DNA from: Apostichopus japonicus
Taxonomy: Eukaryota > Echinodermata > Holothuroidea > Aspidochirotida > Stichopodidae
NCBI RefSeq assembly: GCF_037975245.1
Contig: NC_092562.1
Location: 7,288,501 to 7,352,500 of the forward strand
Length of the DNA: 64,000 nt
Direction: 5' to 3'
In this document: positions 38,001-49,900 of the stretch, piece after piece
Layout of the letters: the number at the start of each line of letters is the position of its first letter
Numbering within the stretch: position 1 is the first letter of the stretch
Translations under genes and position numbers: made by a program
Notes under the pieces: generated by a model
The model's database searches: none
Told to the model about the DNA's origin: nothing
Seen by the model: the letters and a program-made list of their open reading frames with translations, nothing else

Positions 38001-40912
38001 AGGACAAGAACAAGGTCACGGTGTTGTTCCATGTTTGTTCAATTTATCATTGTAGTTTTTTTATGTTTGTTTGTTTGTTCTTTGTTATGTTGTTGTTTGT
38101 TTGTTTGATATGTTTGCTTGATGTATTTTGTTGTATGTTTGTTATATGTAATTTTGTTTGTTTATTTGATAAAATTTGTTTGATGATTGCATGTTTTTTA
38201 TATTTTTTATGTATTTTATTGTATGTATTTTGTGTTTTTTATGTATTTTTTTGTATGTATTTTGGTTTGTTGTGTTTGTTTGATATATTTCTGTCTGTTG
38301 TATGTTTTTTTGTATTTTTTGGTATGTATTTTGGTTTGTTGTGTTTGTTTGATATATGTTTGTTTGTTGTGCTATGGTTTGTTGTTTATGTATGTTTGTT
38401 TGTCCTATGTTATGTTGTTTAATGCCAAATCTAATCCAGCTTTATTTTTTTCTTGTTGAAGACTAAGATGACAACAACAAACGTTGGTGGTGGAGTGGAG
38501 GACGACAAAGGGTTGGCAGCGAACAAGACAACAAAGAGGCTGTCGAGGAGGACAACAACAAGGTGGTGTTGTTCCATGTTTGTTCAATTTATCATTGTAG
38601 TTTTTTATGTCTCTTTGTTTGTTCTTTGTTATGTTGTTGTTTGTTTGATATGTTTGTTCCATTTATTTTGGTTTGTTGTGTGTTTGTTTATGTATGTTTG
38701 TTTGTCCTATGCTATTTTATTTTTGTTTGTTTGTTTGTTCTATGTTATGTTGTTGTTTGTTTGATATGTTTGTTCCATGTATTTTGGTTTGTTGTGTTTG
38801 TTTATGTATGTTTGTCTGTTGTTTGTTTGTCCTATGTTATGTTGTTTAATGCCAAATCTAATCCAGCTTTCTTTTTTTCTTGTTGAAGACGAAGATGACA
38901 ACAACAAACGTTGGTGGTGGAGTGGAGGACGACAAAGGGTTGGCAGCGAACAAGACAACAAAGAGGCTGTCGAGGAGGACAACAACAAGGTGGTGTTGTT
39001 CCATGTTTGTTCAATTTATCATTGTAGTTTGTTTATGTTTGTTCTTTGTTATGTTGTTGTTTGTTTGTTTGATATGTTTGCTTGATGTATTTTGTTGTAT
39101 GTTTGTTTAATGTAATTTTGTTTGTTTATTTGATAAAATTTGTTTGATGATTGCATGTTTTTTATATTTTTTATGTATTTTATTGTATGTATTTAGTGTT
39201 TTTTATGTATTTTTTTGTATGTATTTTGGTTTGTTGTGTTTGTTTGATATATTTCTGTCTGTTGTATGTTTTTTTTGTATTTTTTGGTATGTATTTTGGT
39301 TTGTTGTGTTTGTTTGATATATGTTTGTTTGTTGTGCTATGGTTTGTTGTTTATGTATGTTTGTTTGTCCTATGTTATGTTGTTTAATGCCAAATCTAAT
39401 CCAGCTTTATTTTTTTCTTGTTGAAGACTAAGATGACAACAACAAACGTTGGTGGTGGAGTGGAGGACGACAAAGGGTTGGCAGCGAACAAGACAACAAA
39501 GAGGCTGTCGAGGAGGACAACAACAAGGTGGTGTTGTTCCATGTTTGTTCAATTTATCATTGTAGTTTTTTATGTTTGTTTGTTTGTTCTTTGTTATGTT
39601 GTTGTTTGTTTGATATGTTTGTTCCATTTATTTTGGTTTGTTGTGTGTTTGTTTATGTATGTTTGTTTGTCCTATGCTATTTTATGTTTGTTTGTTTGTT
39701 TGTTCTATGTTATGTTGTTGTTTGTTTGATATGTTTGTTCCATGTATTTTGGTTTGTTGTGTTTGTTTATGTATGTTTGTCTGTTGTTTGTTTGTCCTAT
39801 GTTATGTTGTTTAATGCCAAATCTAATCCAGCTTTTTTTTTGTTTCTTGTTGAAGACGAAGATGACAACAACAAACGTTGGTGGTGGAGTGGAGGACGAC
39901 AAAGGTTTGCAGTGGACACTACAACAAAGAGGCTGTCGAGGAGGACAACAACAAGGTGGTGTTGTTCCATGTTTGTTCAATTTATCATTGTAGTTTTTTA
40001 TGTTTGTTTGTTTGTTCTTTGTTATGTTGTTGTTTGTTTGATATGTTTGTTCCATGTATTTTTGTTTGTTGTGTTTGTTTATGTATGTTTGTCTGTTGTT
40101 TGTTTGTCCTATGTTATTTTATTTTTGTTTGTTTGATATGTTTGTTTCATGTATTTTGTTTGTTGTGTTTGTTTGTGTATGATGTTAGTTTTGTTGTTGT
40201 TTGTTGTGCTATGGTTTGTTGTTTGTTTGATGTATGTTTGTCTGTTGTTTGTTTGTCCTATGTTATGTTGTTTAATGCCAAATCTAATCTAGCTTTCTTT
40301 TTTTCTTGTTGATAGGTGTAAGACGAAGATGACAACAACAATTTATCAAGGCGAAGATGACAACAACAAGTGGAGGACGCCAAAGGGTTGGTTGTGGACA
40401 CTACAACAAAGAGGCTGTCGAGGAGGACAAGAACAAGGTCACGGTGTTGTTCCATGTTTGTTCAATTTATCATTGTAGTTTTTCTATGTTTGTTTGTTTG
40501 TTCTTTGTTATGATGTTGTTTGTTTGTTTGATATGTTTGCTTGATGTATTTTATTTGATAAAATTTGTTTGATGATTGCATGTTTTTTATATTTTTTATG
40601 TATTTTATTGTATGTATTTTGTGTTTTTTATGTATTTTTTTGTATGTATTTTGGTTTGTTGTGTTTGTTTGATATATGTTTGTTTGTTGTGCTATAGTTT
40701 GTTGTTTATGTATGTTTGTTTGTCCTATGTTATGTTGTTTAATGCCAAATCTAATCCAGCTTTCTTTTTTTCTTGTTGATAGGTGTAAGACGAAGAGGAC
40801 GCCAAAGGGTTGGCAGTGGACACTACAACAAAGAGGCTGTCGAGGAGGACAACAACAAGGTGGTGTTGTTCCATGTTTGTTCAATTTATCATTGTAGTTT
40901 TTTATGTTTGTT
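14050..40912 (+). repeat. Array 1: about 59 exon-like satellite modules
   Basis: Each module runs: a TGTTTG-rich stretch of 150-350 bases; TGTTTAATGCCAAATCTAAT; a pyrimidine tract (CTTTCTTTTTTTCTTGTTG) ending in ATAG or AAG; then a purine-rich block of 110-150 nt starting near GACGAAGATGACAACAACAA and containing GTGGAGGACGACAAAGG and AGGCTGTCGAGGAGGACAA. It ends AACAAGGTGGTG and returns to GTTCCATGTTTGTTCAATTT. Module spacing varies (about 310-560 bp) through gains and losses of TGTTTG units. Modules before about 16 kb are divergent and retain TTAATAGGTGTAAGACG; later ones are near-identical. Long hydrophobic open frames are stop-poor repeat translation, not genes. Confidence 0.9.
19400..40340 (+). 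repeat. Higher-order repeat of array 1, five modules per about 2405 bp
   Basis: The variant module marked by ACAACAACAAGTGGAGGACG recurs at about 19436, 21840, 24245, 26651, 30417, 32804, 35215, 37940 and 40363. The first intervals are 2404, 2405 and 2406 bp. Later intervals of about 3766, 2387, 2411, 2725 and 2423 bp show inserted or deleted modules. Module spacing inside a unit follows about 555, 430, 540, 430 and 450 bp. The block with the GTTCCGTGTTGTTG variant (about 28.7 kb and 36.36 kb) and the GGGTTGGTTGTGG variant (about 29.99 and 37.51 kb) show a further repeat of about 7.5-7.6 kb. Confidence 0.85.
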
Positions 40913-40914
40913 TT

Positions 40915-41405
40915 TTAAGCTTCATTAGATTTGGCATTAAACAACATAACATAGGACAAACAAACAACAGACAAACATACATCAAACAAACAACAAACCA
41001 TAGCACAAGAAACAACAAGAAAACTAACATCATACGCAAACAAACACAACAAACAAAAATACATGAAACAAACATATCAAACAAACAACAACATTACACA
41101 GAACAAACAAACAAACATAAAATAGCATAGGACAAACAAACATACATAAAACAAACATATCAAACATGATACGTTTGTTGTTTGTCATCTGTACAAGAAA
41201 AAGAGACAAACAAACAAAATTAAATTAAACAAATATACAATAAACAAAAATACATCAAACAAACATCAAACAAACACAACATACATACATACATACAATA
41301 AAATACGTATATCAAATAAACAAACCACAAACAAAATTACATTAAACAAACAAACAAAATACATCAAACAAACATACAACAAACAAACATAACAAACAAA
41401 ATACT
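40915..41405 (-). repeat. Inverted terminal segment of array 1
   Basis: From AAGCTTCATTAGATTTGGCA onward the sequence is the reverse complement of array 1 spacer DNA (CATAACATAGGACAAACAAA ... ACATACATCAAACAAACAAC). It continues about 490 bases, becoming degenerate after about 41170. The switch lies within a few bases of 40915 and produces a head-to-head junction at the array edge. It contains no exon-like block. Confidence 0.85.
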
Positions 41406-41697
41406 TTGATATTTGTTTCCTTGATTTTTTTGTTTTTGCTTTTTGTTTTTGTAAGTTGATGGGAAGAGTGAACGAGTTGAAGGAGGTGAAAAAGGAGGTG
41501 ATTGTAATTTTGTGATTGATTAATATATTTGTGGAAAAGTAAATCTTTACTTGCTGCTTTTTATTTTGTGCTCATATAGTCCTGCCCCACGTGGAGTTGA
41601 AAACGCGACAAAAGACTTCAGATCCTTTGTTTGTTCTCAATTAAGAATAACTTTAAATTTTGACCTCTCCTCATCGACATTCCAAGTAGAAAAGTGA
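41406..41697. other. Spacer between arrays 1 and 2
   Basis: A T-rich start (TTGATTTTTTTGTTTTTGC), then a purine-rich GGGAAGAGTGAACGAGTTGA stretch, then ordinary AT-rich DNA. No gene recognised. Confidence 0.5.
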
Positions 41698-42261
41698 TTC
41701 TCACCGTTCATTTTTTCACAAGTCGACCAAAACAGGTGCTATCCCTTGAGTGTTCGACCCAAACAGCATTTTTTCCATTCGCGAAAGGTACCCTTTTTTG
41801 GTTCTAGGCCGGGTTAACATCCCCATTCGTTTTTGACCGACACCACCACTGATGTGTTCGAAATTGGTCAAACCGAGAGAAGCACCCGCGTTATCGGAAG
41901 TCGACCAAAACAGGTGTTATTCACCGTATCCATTCGCGAAAAGTAACGGTGTCTGTCTCTTTACGCCGGGTGAGCATCCCCATTTGTTTTAGACTGAAAA
42001 CCGTTTCTTCTCCAGCCGAAAAAAGCATCCCGAGAAAAGCGACCAAAACGTTATTCACCGTTTTATCCCTTGAGTTATCGACCCAAACAGCATGTTTCCG
42101 TTTTTCCCCCGTTACGTGAAAGGGTGTCTCCTCTCGCCGGGTGAACATCCCCATTCGTTTTAGACGGAAACCAATGTTTTGATTTGCCCGGAACTGGTGA
42201 TACCATTTCGTATAGGGGTGTCATCTCCCGCGGAGATGAGTACCCCGTGCGTTTACGACCC
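41698..42261 (+). repeat. Array 2, block 1 (forward orientation)
   Basis: About two degenerate units in the same orientation as block 3 (CTTGAGTGTTCGACCCAAAC, GTGTCTCCTCTCGCCGGGTG). Orientation flips at about 42261, where TTTACGACC meets CTCGGCGGGAGAAGACACCC. Confidence 0.8.
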
Positions 42262-45200
42262 TCGGCGGGAGAAGACACCCCATTAAACGAAAAGCTACCA
42301 GCAGTTTCGTGCACATCCAAAACATCGGTTTCGGTCTAAAACGAATGGGGGTGTTCACCAGGCGAGAGGAGACACCCCCACACATAACGGGGAAAAAACG
42401 GAAACATGCTGCTGTTTGGGTCGAACACTCAAGGGATGAAACGGTGAACAGCAACTGTTTCGGTCGACTCCCGATTACTCGTTAACAGGCCATTTGGGTC
42501 GTAAACGCACGGGTTACTCATCTCGTCGGGAAAAGACACCCCTATACACGAAACGGTATCACCAGTTTCGGGCACATCCAAAACATTGGTTTCGGTCTAA
42601 AACGAATGGGGATGTTCACCCGGCGTGATGAGACACTCCTTCACCGGAACGGTGCCTATCCCAAAGTTTCGTTCTTAAACGAATGTTCACCCGGCGAGAG
42701 GAGACACCCCTAACGGGGAAAAAACGGAAACATGCTGCTGTTTGGGTCGAACACTCAAGGGATAAAACGGTGAACAGCAACTGTTTTGCTCGGCTTCCGA
42801 TTACGCAGTAAACAGGCCATTTGGGTCGAAAACGCACGGCGTGCTTCTCTCGGCGGGAGAAGACACCCCCTTACACGAAAAGCTACCAGCAGTTTCGTGC
42901 ACATCCAAAACATCGGTTTCGGTCTAAAACGAATGGGGGTGTTCACCGGGAGACACCCCTTAACATAACGGGGAAAATAAACGGAAACAGAACACTTAAG
43001 GGATAAAACGCTGAATAAAAGCTGTTTCGGTCAACTCCCGTTTACACGTTAACAGGCCGTTTGGGTCGAAAACGCACGGAGTGCTTCTCGTCGGGAGAAA
43101 ACACCCCCTTACACGAAAAGCTACCAGCAGTTTCGGGAACATCAAAAACATCGGTTTCGGTGTAAAACGAATGGGGGTGTTCACCGGGCGAGAGGAGACA
43201 CCCCCACACATACCGGGGAAAAAACGGAAACATGCTGCTGTTTGGGTCGAACACTCAAGGGATGAAACGGTGAATAAAAGCTGTTTCGGTGAACCCCCGT
43301 TTACAGCGGTTTCGGTCTAAAACGAATGGGGGTGTTCACCAGGCGAGAGGAGACACCCCTTCACATAACGGGGGGGGGGGGGAACGGAAACGTGCTGTTC
43401 GGGTCGAACACTCAAGGGATAAAACGGTGAATAAACACCTGTTGTGGTCGACGTCCGATTACACGTTAACAGGCATTTGGGGTCGAAAACGCACGGGGTG
43501 CTTCTCTCGGCGGGAGAAAACACCCCCTTACACGAAAAGCTACCAGCAGTTTCGGGCACATCCAAAACATCGGTTTCGGTCTAAAACGAATGGGGATGTT
43601 CACCAGGCGAGAGGAGACACCCCTTAACATAACGGGGGGGGGGGGGAAACGGAAAGATGCTGTTTGGGTCGAACACTCAAGGGATAAAACGGTGAATAAA
43701 AGCTTTTTCGGACAACTCCGGTTTACACCCCCACACATAACGGAGAAAAAACGGAAACATGCTGCTGTTTGGGTCGAACAATCAAGGGATGAAACGGTGA
43801 ACGGGTTACTCATCTCGTCGGGAAAAGACACCCCTATACACGAAACGGTATCACCAGTTTCGGGCACATCCAAAACATTGGTTTCGGTCTAAAACGAATG
43901 GGGATGTTCACCCGGCGTGATGAGACACTCCTTCACCGGAACGGTGCCTATCCCAAAGTTTCGTTCTTAAACGAATGTTCACCCGGCGAGAGGAGACACC
44001 CCTAACGGGGAAAAAACGGAAACATGCTGCTGTTTGGGTCGAACACTCAAGGGATAAAACGGTGAACAGCAACTGTTTTGCTCGGCTTCCGATTACGCGT
44101 AAACAGGCCATTTGGGTCGTAAACGCACGGCGTGCTTCTCTCGGCGGGAGAAGACACCCCCTTACACGAAAAGCTACCAGCAGTTTCGTGCACATCCAAA
44201 ACATCGGTTTCGGTCTAAAACGAATGGGGATGTTCACCCGGCGAGAGGAGACACCCCTCGGGGGGGGGGAACGGAAAGATGCTGTTTGGGTCGAACACTC
44301 AAGGGATAAAACGGTGAATAAAAGCTTTTTCGGTCAACTCCGGTTTACACGTTAACAGGCCGTTTGGGTCAAAAAACGCACCGCGTGCTTCTCTCGGCGG
44401 GAGAAGACACCCCCTTAAACGAAAAGCTACCAGCAGTTTCGTGCACATCCAAAACATCGGTTTCGGTCTAAAACGAATGGGGGTGTGTACCGGGCGAGAG
44501 GAGACACCCCTTAACATAACGGGCAAAATAAACGGAAACATGCTGTTTGGGTCGAACACTCAAGGGATGAAACGGTGAACAGCAACTGTTTTGTTCTGCT
44601 TTCCGACTACGCGTAAACAGGCCATTTGGGTCGTAAACGCACGGTGTGCTTCTCTCGGGTGGAAACCCAACGGGGTGTTCCTCACGGCGGGAGACGACAC
44701 CCCCTTACACGAAACGGTATCACCTGTTTCGGCCACATCGAAAACATCGGTTTCCGTCTTCTTAAACGAATGGGGGTGTTCACCGGGCGAGAGGAGACAC
44801 CCCCACACATACCGGGGAAAAAACGGAAACATGCTGCTGTTTGGGTCGAACACTCAAGGGATGAAACGGTGAATAAAAGCTGTTTCGGTGAACCCCCGTT
44901 TACACGTAACAGGCCGTTTGGGTCGAAAACGCACGGGGTGATCCTCTCGCCGGGAGAAGACACCCCCTTAAACGAAAAGCTACCAACAGTTTCGGGAACA
45001 TCCAAAACATCGGTCTCGGTCTAAAACGAATGGGGATGTTCAACCGGCGAGAGGAGACACCCCTTCACCGGAACGGTGCCTATCCCAAAGTTTCGTTCTT
45101 AAACGAATGTTCACCCGGCGAGAGGAGACACCCCTCAACATAACGGGGGGGGGGGGGGGAACGGAAAGATGCTGTTTGGGTCGAACACTCAAGGGATAAA

Positions 45201-46905
45201 ACGGTGAATAAAAGCTTTTTCGGTCAACTCCCGTTTACACGTTAACAGGCCGTTTGGGTCAAAAAACGCACGGCGTGCTTTTCTCTGCGGGAGAAGACAC
45301 CCACTTAAACGAAAAGCTATCAGCAGTTTCGTGCACATCCAAAACATCGGTTTCGGTCTAAAACGAATGGGGGTGTTCACCAGGCGAGAGGAGACACCCC
45401 CACACATAACGGGGAAAAAACGGAAACATGCTGCTGTTTGGGTCGAACACTCAAGGGATGAAACGGTTAACAGCAACTGTTTTGTTCGGCATTCCGACTA
45501 CGCGTAAACAGGCCATTTGGGTCGTAAACGCACGGTGTGCTTCTCTCGGGTGGAAACCCAACGGGGTGTTCCTCACGGCGGGAGACGACACCCCCTTACA
45601 CGAAACGGTATCACCTGTTTCGGCCACATCGAAAACATCGGTTTCCGTCTTCTTAAACGAATGGGGATGTTCACCAAGCGAGAGGAGCCACTACTTCACG
45701 TAACGGTGCCTATCACCAAAAGAGGGTGCCTTTCGCGAATGGAAACATGCTGTTTGGGTAGAACACTCAAGGGATAACACGGTGAATATACACCTGTTGT
45801 GGTCGACGTCCGATTACACGTTAACAGGCATTTTTGGGTCGAAAACGCCCGGGATACTTCTCTCGGCGGGAGAAGACACCCCCTTACACGAAAAGCTACC
45901 AGCAGTTTCGGGCACATCCAAAACATCGGTTTCGGTCTAAAACGAATGGGGGTGTTCACCGGGCGAGAGGAGACACCCCTTAACATAACGGGGAAAATAA
46001 ACGGAAACATGCTGTTTGGGTCGAACACTCAAGGGATGAAACGGTGAACAAAAACTGCTTCGGTGAACTCCCGTTTACACGTTAACAGGCCGTTTTGGGT
46101 CGAAAACGCACGGGATACTTCTCTCGGCGGGAGAAGACACCCCCTTAAACGAAAAGCTACCAGCAGTTTCGGGCACATCCAAAACATCGGTTTCGGTCTA
46201 AAACGAATGGGGATGTTCACCAGGCGAGAGGAGACACCACTTCACGTAACGGTGAAAAAACGGAAACATGCTGCTGTTTGGGTCGAACACTCAAGGGATG
46301 AAACGGTGAACAAAAACTGTATTGATCGACTTCCGATTACGCATTAGCAAGCCGTTTGGGTGTCAACGAACGGGTTACTCATCTCCGCGGGAAAAGACAC
46401 CCCTATAAACGAAACGGTATCACCAGTTTCGGGCACATAAAAAACATCGGTTTCGGTCTAAAACGAATGGGGATGTTCACCCGGCGTGATGAGACACCCC
46501 TTCACCGGAACGGTGCCTATCCTAAAGTTTCGGTCTTAAACGAATGTTCTTCCGGCGAGAGGAGACACCCCTTAACATAACTGTTTTGCTCGGCTTCCGA
46601 TTACGCGTAAACAGGCCATTTGGGTCGTAAACGCACGGCGTGTTTCTCTCGGGTCAAAAACGCACGGGGTGTTTCTCTCGGCGGGAGACGACACCCCCTT
46701 ACACGAAGCGGTATCACCTGTTTCGGCCACATCAAAAACTTCGGTTTCCGTCTTAAACGAATGGAGATGTTCACCAGGCGAGAGGAGACACCACCTAACA
46801 TAACAGGGAAAAACACGGAAGCATGCTGCTTGGGGCGAACACTCAATGGTCGACTCCGGATTACACATGCCATTTGGGTCGTAAAAGCACGGGGCACTCA
46901 TCTCC
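42262..46905 (-). repeat. Array 2, block 2 (inverted orientation)
   Basis: Units read as the reverse complement of block 3: AAAACGAATGGGG, GTTCACCCGGCGAGAGGAGA, GGTCGAACACTCAAGGGAT, GGGAGAAGACACCCCC. They are more divergent than the right half of block 3 and carry G-runs of 10-15 at a constant site. Open frames of up to about 170 codons across this array are stop-poor repeat translation. Confidence 0.85.
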
Positions 46906-49900
46906 GCGTTTTTTCCCCCTCGTTATGTGAAGGGGTGTCTCCTCTCGCCGGGTGAACATCCCCATTTGTTTTAGACCGAAATCGATGTTTTTTATGTTCC
47001 CGAAACTGTTGGTAGCTTTTCGTGTATAGGGGTGTCTTCTCCCGCCGAGAGAAGCACACCGTGCGCTTACGACCCAAATGGCCTGTTTACGCGTAATGCA
47101 CGTTTCCGTGTTTTTCCCCGTTATGTTAAGGGGTGTCTCCTCTCGCCGGGTGAACATCCTTATTCGTTTTAGACCGAAACCGACGTTTTTGATGTTCCCG
47201 AAACCGATGGTAGCTTTTCGTTTAATGGTGGTCTTCTCCCGCCGAGAGAGGCACCCCGTGCGTTTTCGACCCCAAATGCCTGTTAACGTGTAAACGGGAG
47301 TTGACCGAAAGAGGTTTTATTCACCGTTTTATCCCTTGAGTGTTCGACCCAAACAGCACGTTTCCGTGTTTTTCCCCGTTATGTTAAGGGGTGTCTCCTC
47401 TCGCCTGGTGAACATCCCCATTCGTTTTAGACCGAAACCGATGTTTTGGATGTGCCCGAAACTGCTGGTAGCTTTTCGTGTAAGGGGGTGTTTTCTCCCG
47501 CCGAGAGAAGCACCTCCGTGCGTTTTCGACCCCAAATGCCTCTTAACGTGTAATCGGACGTCGACCACAACAGGTGTTTATTCACCGTTTTATCCCTTGA
47601 GTGTTCGCCCCAAACAGCATGTTTCCGTGTTATTCCCCGTTATGTGGGGTGTCTTCTCCCGCCGAGAGAAGCACACCGTGCGCTTACGACCCAAATGGCC
47701 TGTTTACGCGTAATGCACGTTTCCGTGTTTTTCCCCGTTATGTTAAGGGGTGTCTCCTCTCGCCTGGTGAACATCCCCATTCGTTTTAGACCGAAACCGA
47801 TGTTTTGGATGTGCCCGAAACTGCTGGTAGCTTTTCGTGTAAGGGGGTGTTTTCTCCCGCCGAGAGAAGCACCCCTTGCGTTTTCGACCCAAACGGCCTG
47901 TTAACGTGTAAACGGGAGTTGACCGAAAGAGGTTTTATTCACCGTTTTATCCCTTGAGTGTTCGACCCAAACAGCATGTTTCCATTCGCGAAAGTCACCC
48001 TCTTTTGGTGATAGGCACCGTTCCGGTGAAGTGGTGTCTCCTCTCGCCTGGTGAAAATCCCCATTCGTTTAAGACGTAAACCGATGTTTCTGATGTGCCC
48101 GAAACAGGTGATACCGTTTCGTGTAAGGGGGTGTCGTCTTCCGCCGAGAGAAACACCCCGTGCGTTTTCGACCCGAGAGAAGCACACCGTGCGTTTACGA
48201 TCCAAATGGTTACACGTAATCGGAAGTCGACCAAAACAGTTGCTGTTCACCGTTTCATCCATTGAGTGTTCGACCCAAACAGCATGTTTCCGTTTATTTT
48301 CCCAGTTATGTTAAGGGGTGTCTCCTCTCGCCGGGTGAACATCTCCATTCGTTTTAGACCGAAACCGATGTTTTGGATGTGCCCGAAACTGCTGGTGGCT
48401 TTTCGTAAAAGCCGAGAGAAGCACTCCGTGCGTTTTCGACCCCAAATGCCTGTTAACGTGTAATCGGACGTCGACCACAACAGGTGTTTATTCACCGTTT
48501 CATCCCTTGAGTGTTCGACCCAAACAGCACGTTTCCGTTCCCCCCCCCCCCCCCCCGTTATGTGAAGGGGTGTCTTCTCTCGCCGGGTGAACATCCTCAT
48601 TCGTTTTAGACCGAAACCGACGTTTTTGATGTTCCCGAAACTGATGGTAGCTTTTCGTTTAAGGATGGTCTTCTCCCGCCGAGAGAGGCACCCCTTGCGT
48701 TTTCGACCCAAACGGCATGTTAACGTGTAATCCGGAGTCGACCACAACAGGTGTTTATTCACCGTTTCATCCCTTGAGTGTTCGACCCAAACAGCACGTT
48801 TCCGTGTTTTTCCCCGTTATGTTAAAGGGGTGTCTCCTCTCGCCTGGTGAACATCCCCATTCGTTTTAGACCGAAACCGATGTTTTGGTTGTGCCCGAAA
48901 CTGCTGGTAGCTTTTCGTGTAAGGGGGTGTTTTCTCCCGCCGAGAGAAGCACCTCCGTGCGTTTTCGACCCCAAATGCCTGTTAACGTGTAATCGGACGT
49001 CGACCACAACAGGTGTTTATTCACCGTTTTATCCCTTGAGTGTTCGACCCGAACAGCACGTTTCCGTCCCCCCCCCCCCCCCCGTTATGTGAAGGGGTGT
49101 CTCCTCTCGCCGGGTGAACATCCTCATTCGTTTTAGACCGAAACCGACGTTTTTGATGTTCCCGAAACTGATGGTAGCTTTTCGTTTAAGGATGGTCTTC
49201 TCCCGCCGAGAGAGGCACCCCTTGCGTTTTCGACCCAAACGGCATGTTAACGTGTAATCCGGAGTCGACCACAACAGGTGTTTATTCACCGTTTCATCCC
49301 TTGAGTGTTCGACCCAAACAGCATGTTTCCGTTTATTTTCCCCGTTATGTTAAGGGGTGTCTCCTCTCGCCTGGTGAACATCCCCATTCGTTTTAGACCG
49401 AAACCGATGTTTTGGATGTGCCCGAAACTGCTGGTAGCTTTTCGTGTAAGGGGGTGTTTTCTCCCGCCCAGAGAAGCACCCCTTGCGTTTTCGACCCAAA
49501 CGGCCTGTTAACGTGTAAACGGGAGTTGACCGAAAGAGGTTTTATTCACCGTTTTATCCCTTGAGTGTTCGACCCAAACAGCATGTTTCCATTCGCGAAA
49601 GTCACCCTCTTTTGGTGATAGGCACCGTTCCGGTGAAGTGGTGTCTCCTCTCGCCTGGTGAAAATCCCCATTCGTTTAAGGCGGAAACCGATGTTTCTGA
49701 TGTGCCCGAAACAGGTGAAGGGGGTGTCGTCTCCCGCCGAGAGAAACACCCCGTGCGTTTTTGACCCGAGAGAAGCACGCCGTGCGTTTACGACCCAAAT
49801 GGCCTGTTTACGCGTAATCGGAAGCCGAGCAAAACAGTTGCTGTTCACCGTTTTATCCCTTGAGTGTTCGACCCAAACAGCATGTTTCCATTCGCGAAAG

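Noticed and set aside
14500-40900. Many open frames of 60-288 codons rich in Cys, Leu, Phe and Val, or Asn/Thr/Lys, in array 1
   Set aside because: They repeat with every module, occur in two or three frames and on both strands, and follow from stop-poor TGTTTG and ACAACA repeats. No conserved start or domain is seen.
14050-41405. CRISPR-like array because of regular repeats
   Set aside because: Units are hundreds of bases long with homologous, not unique, spacers, and the DNA is eukaryotic.
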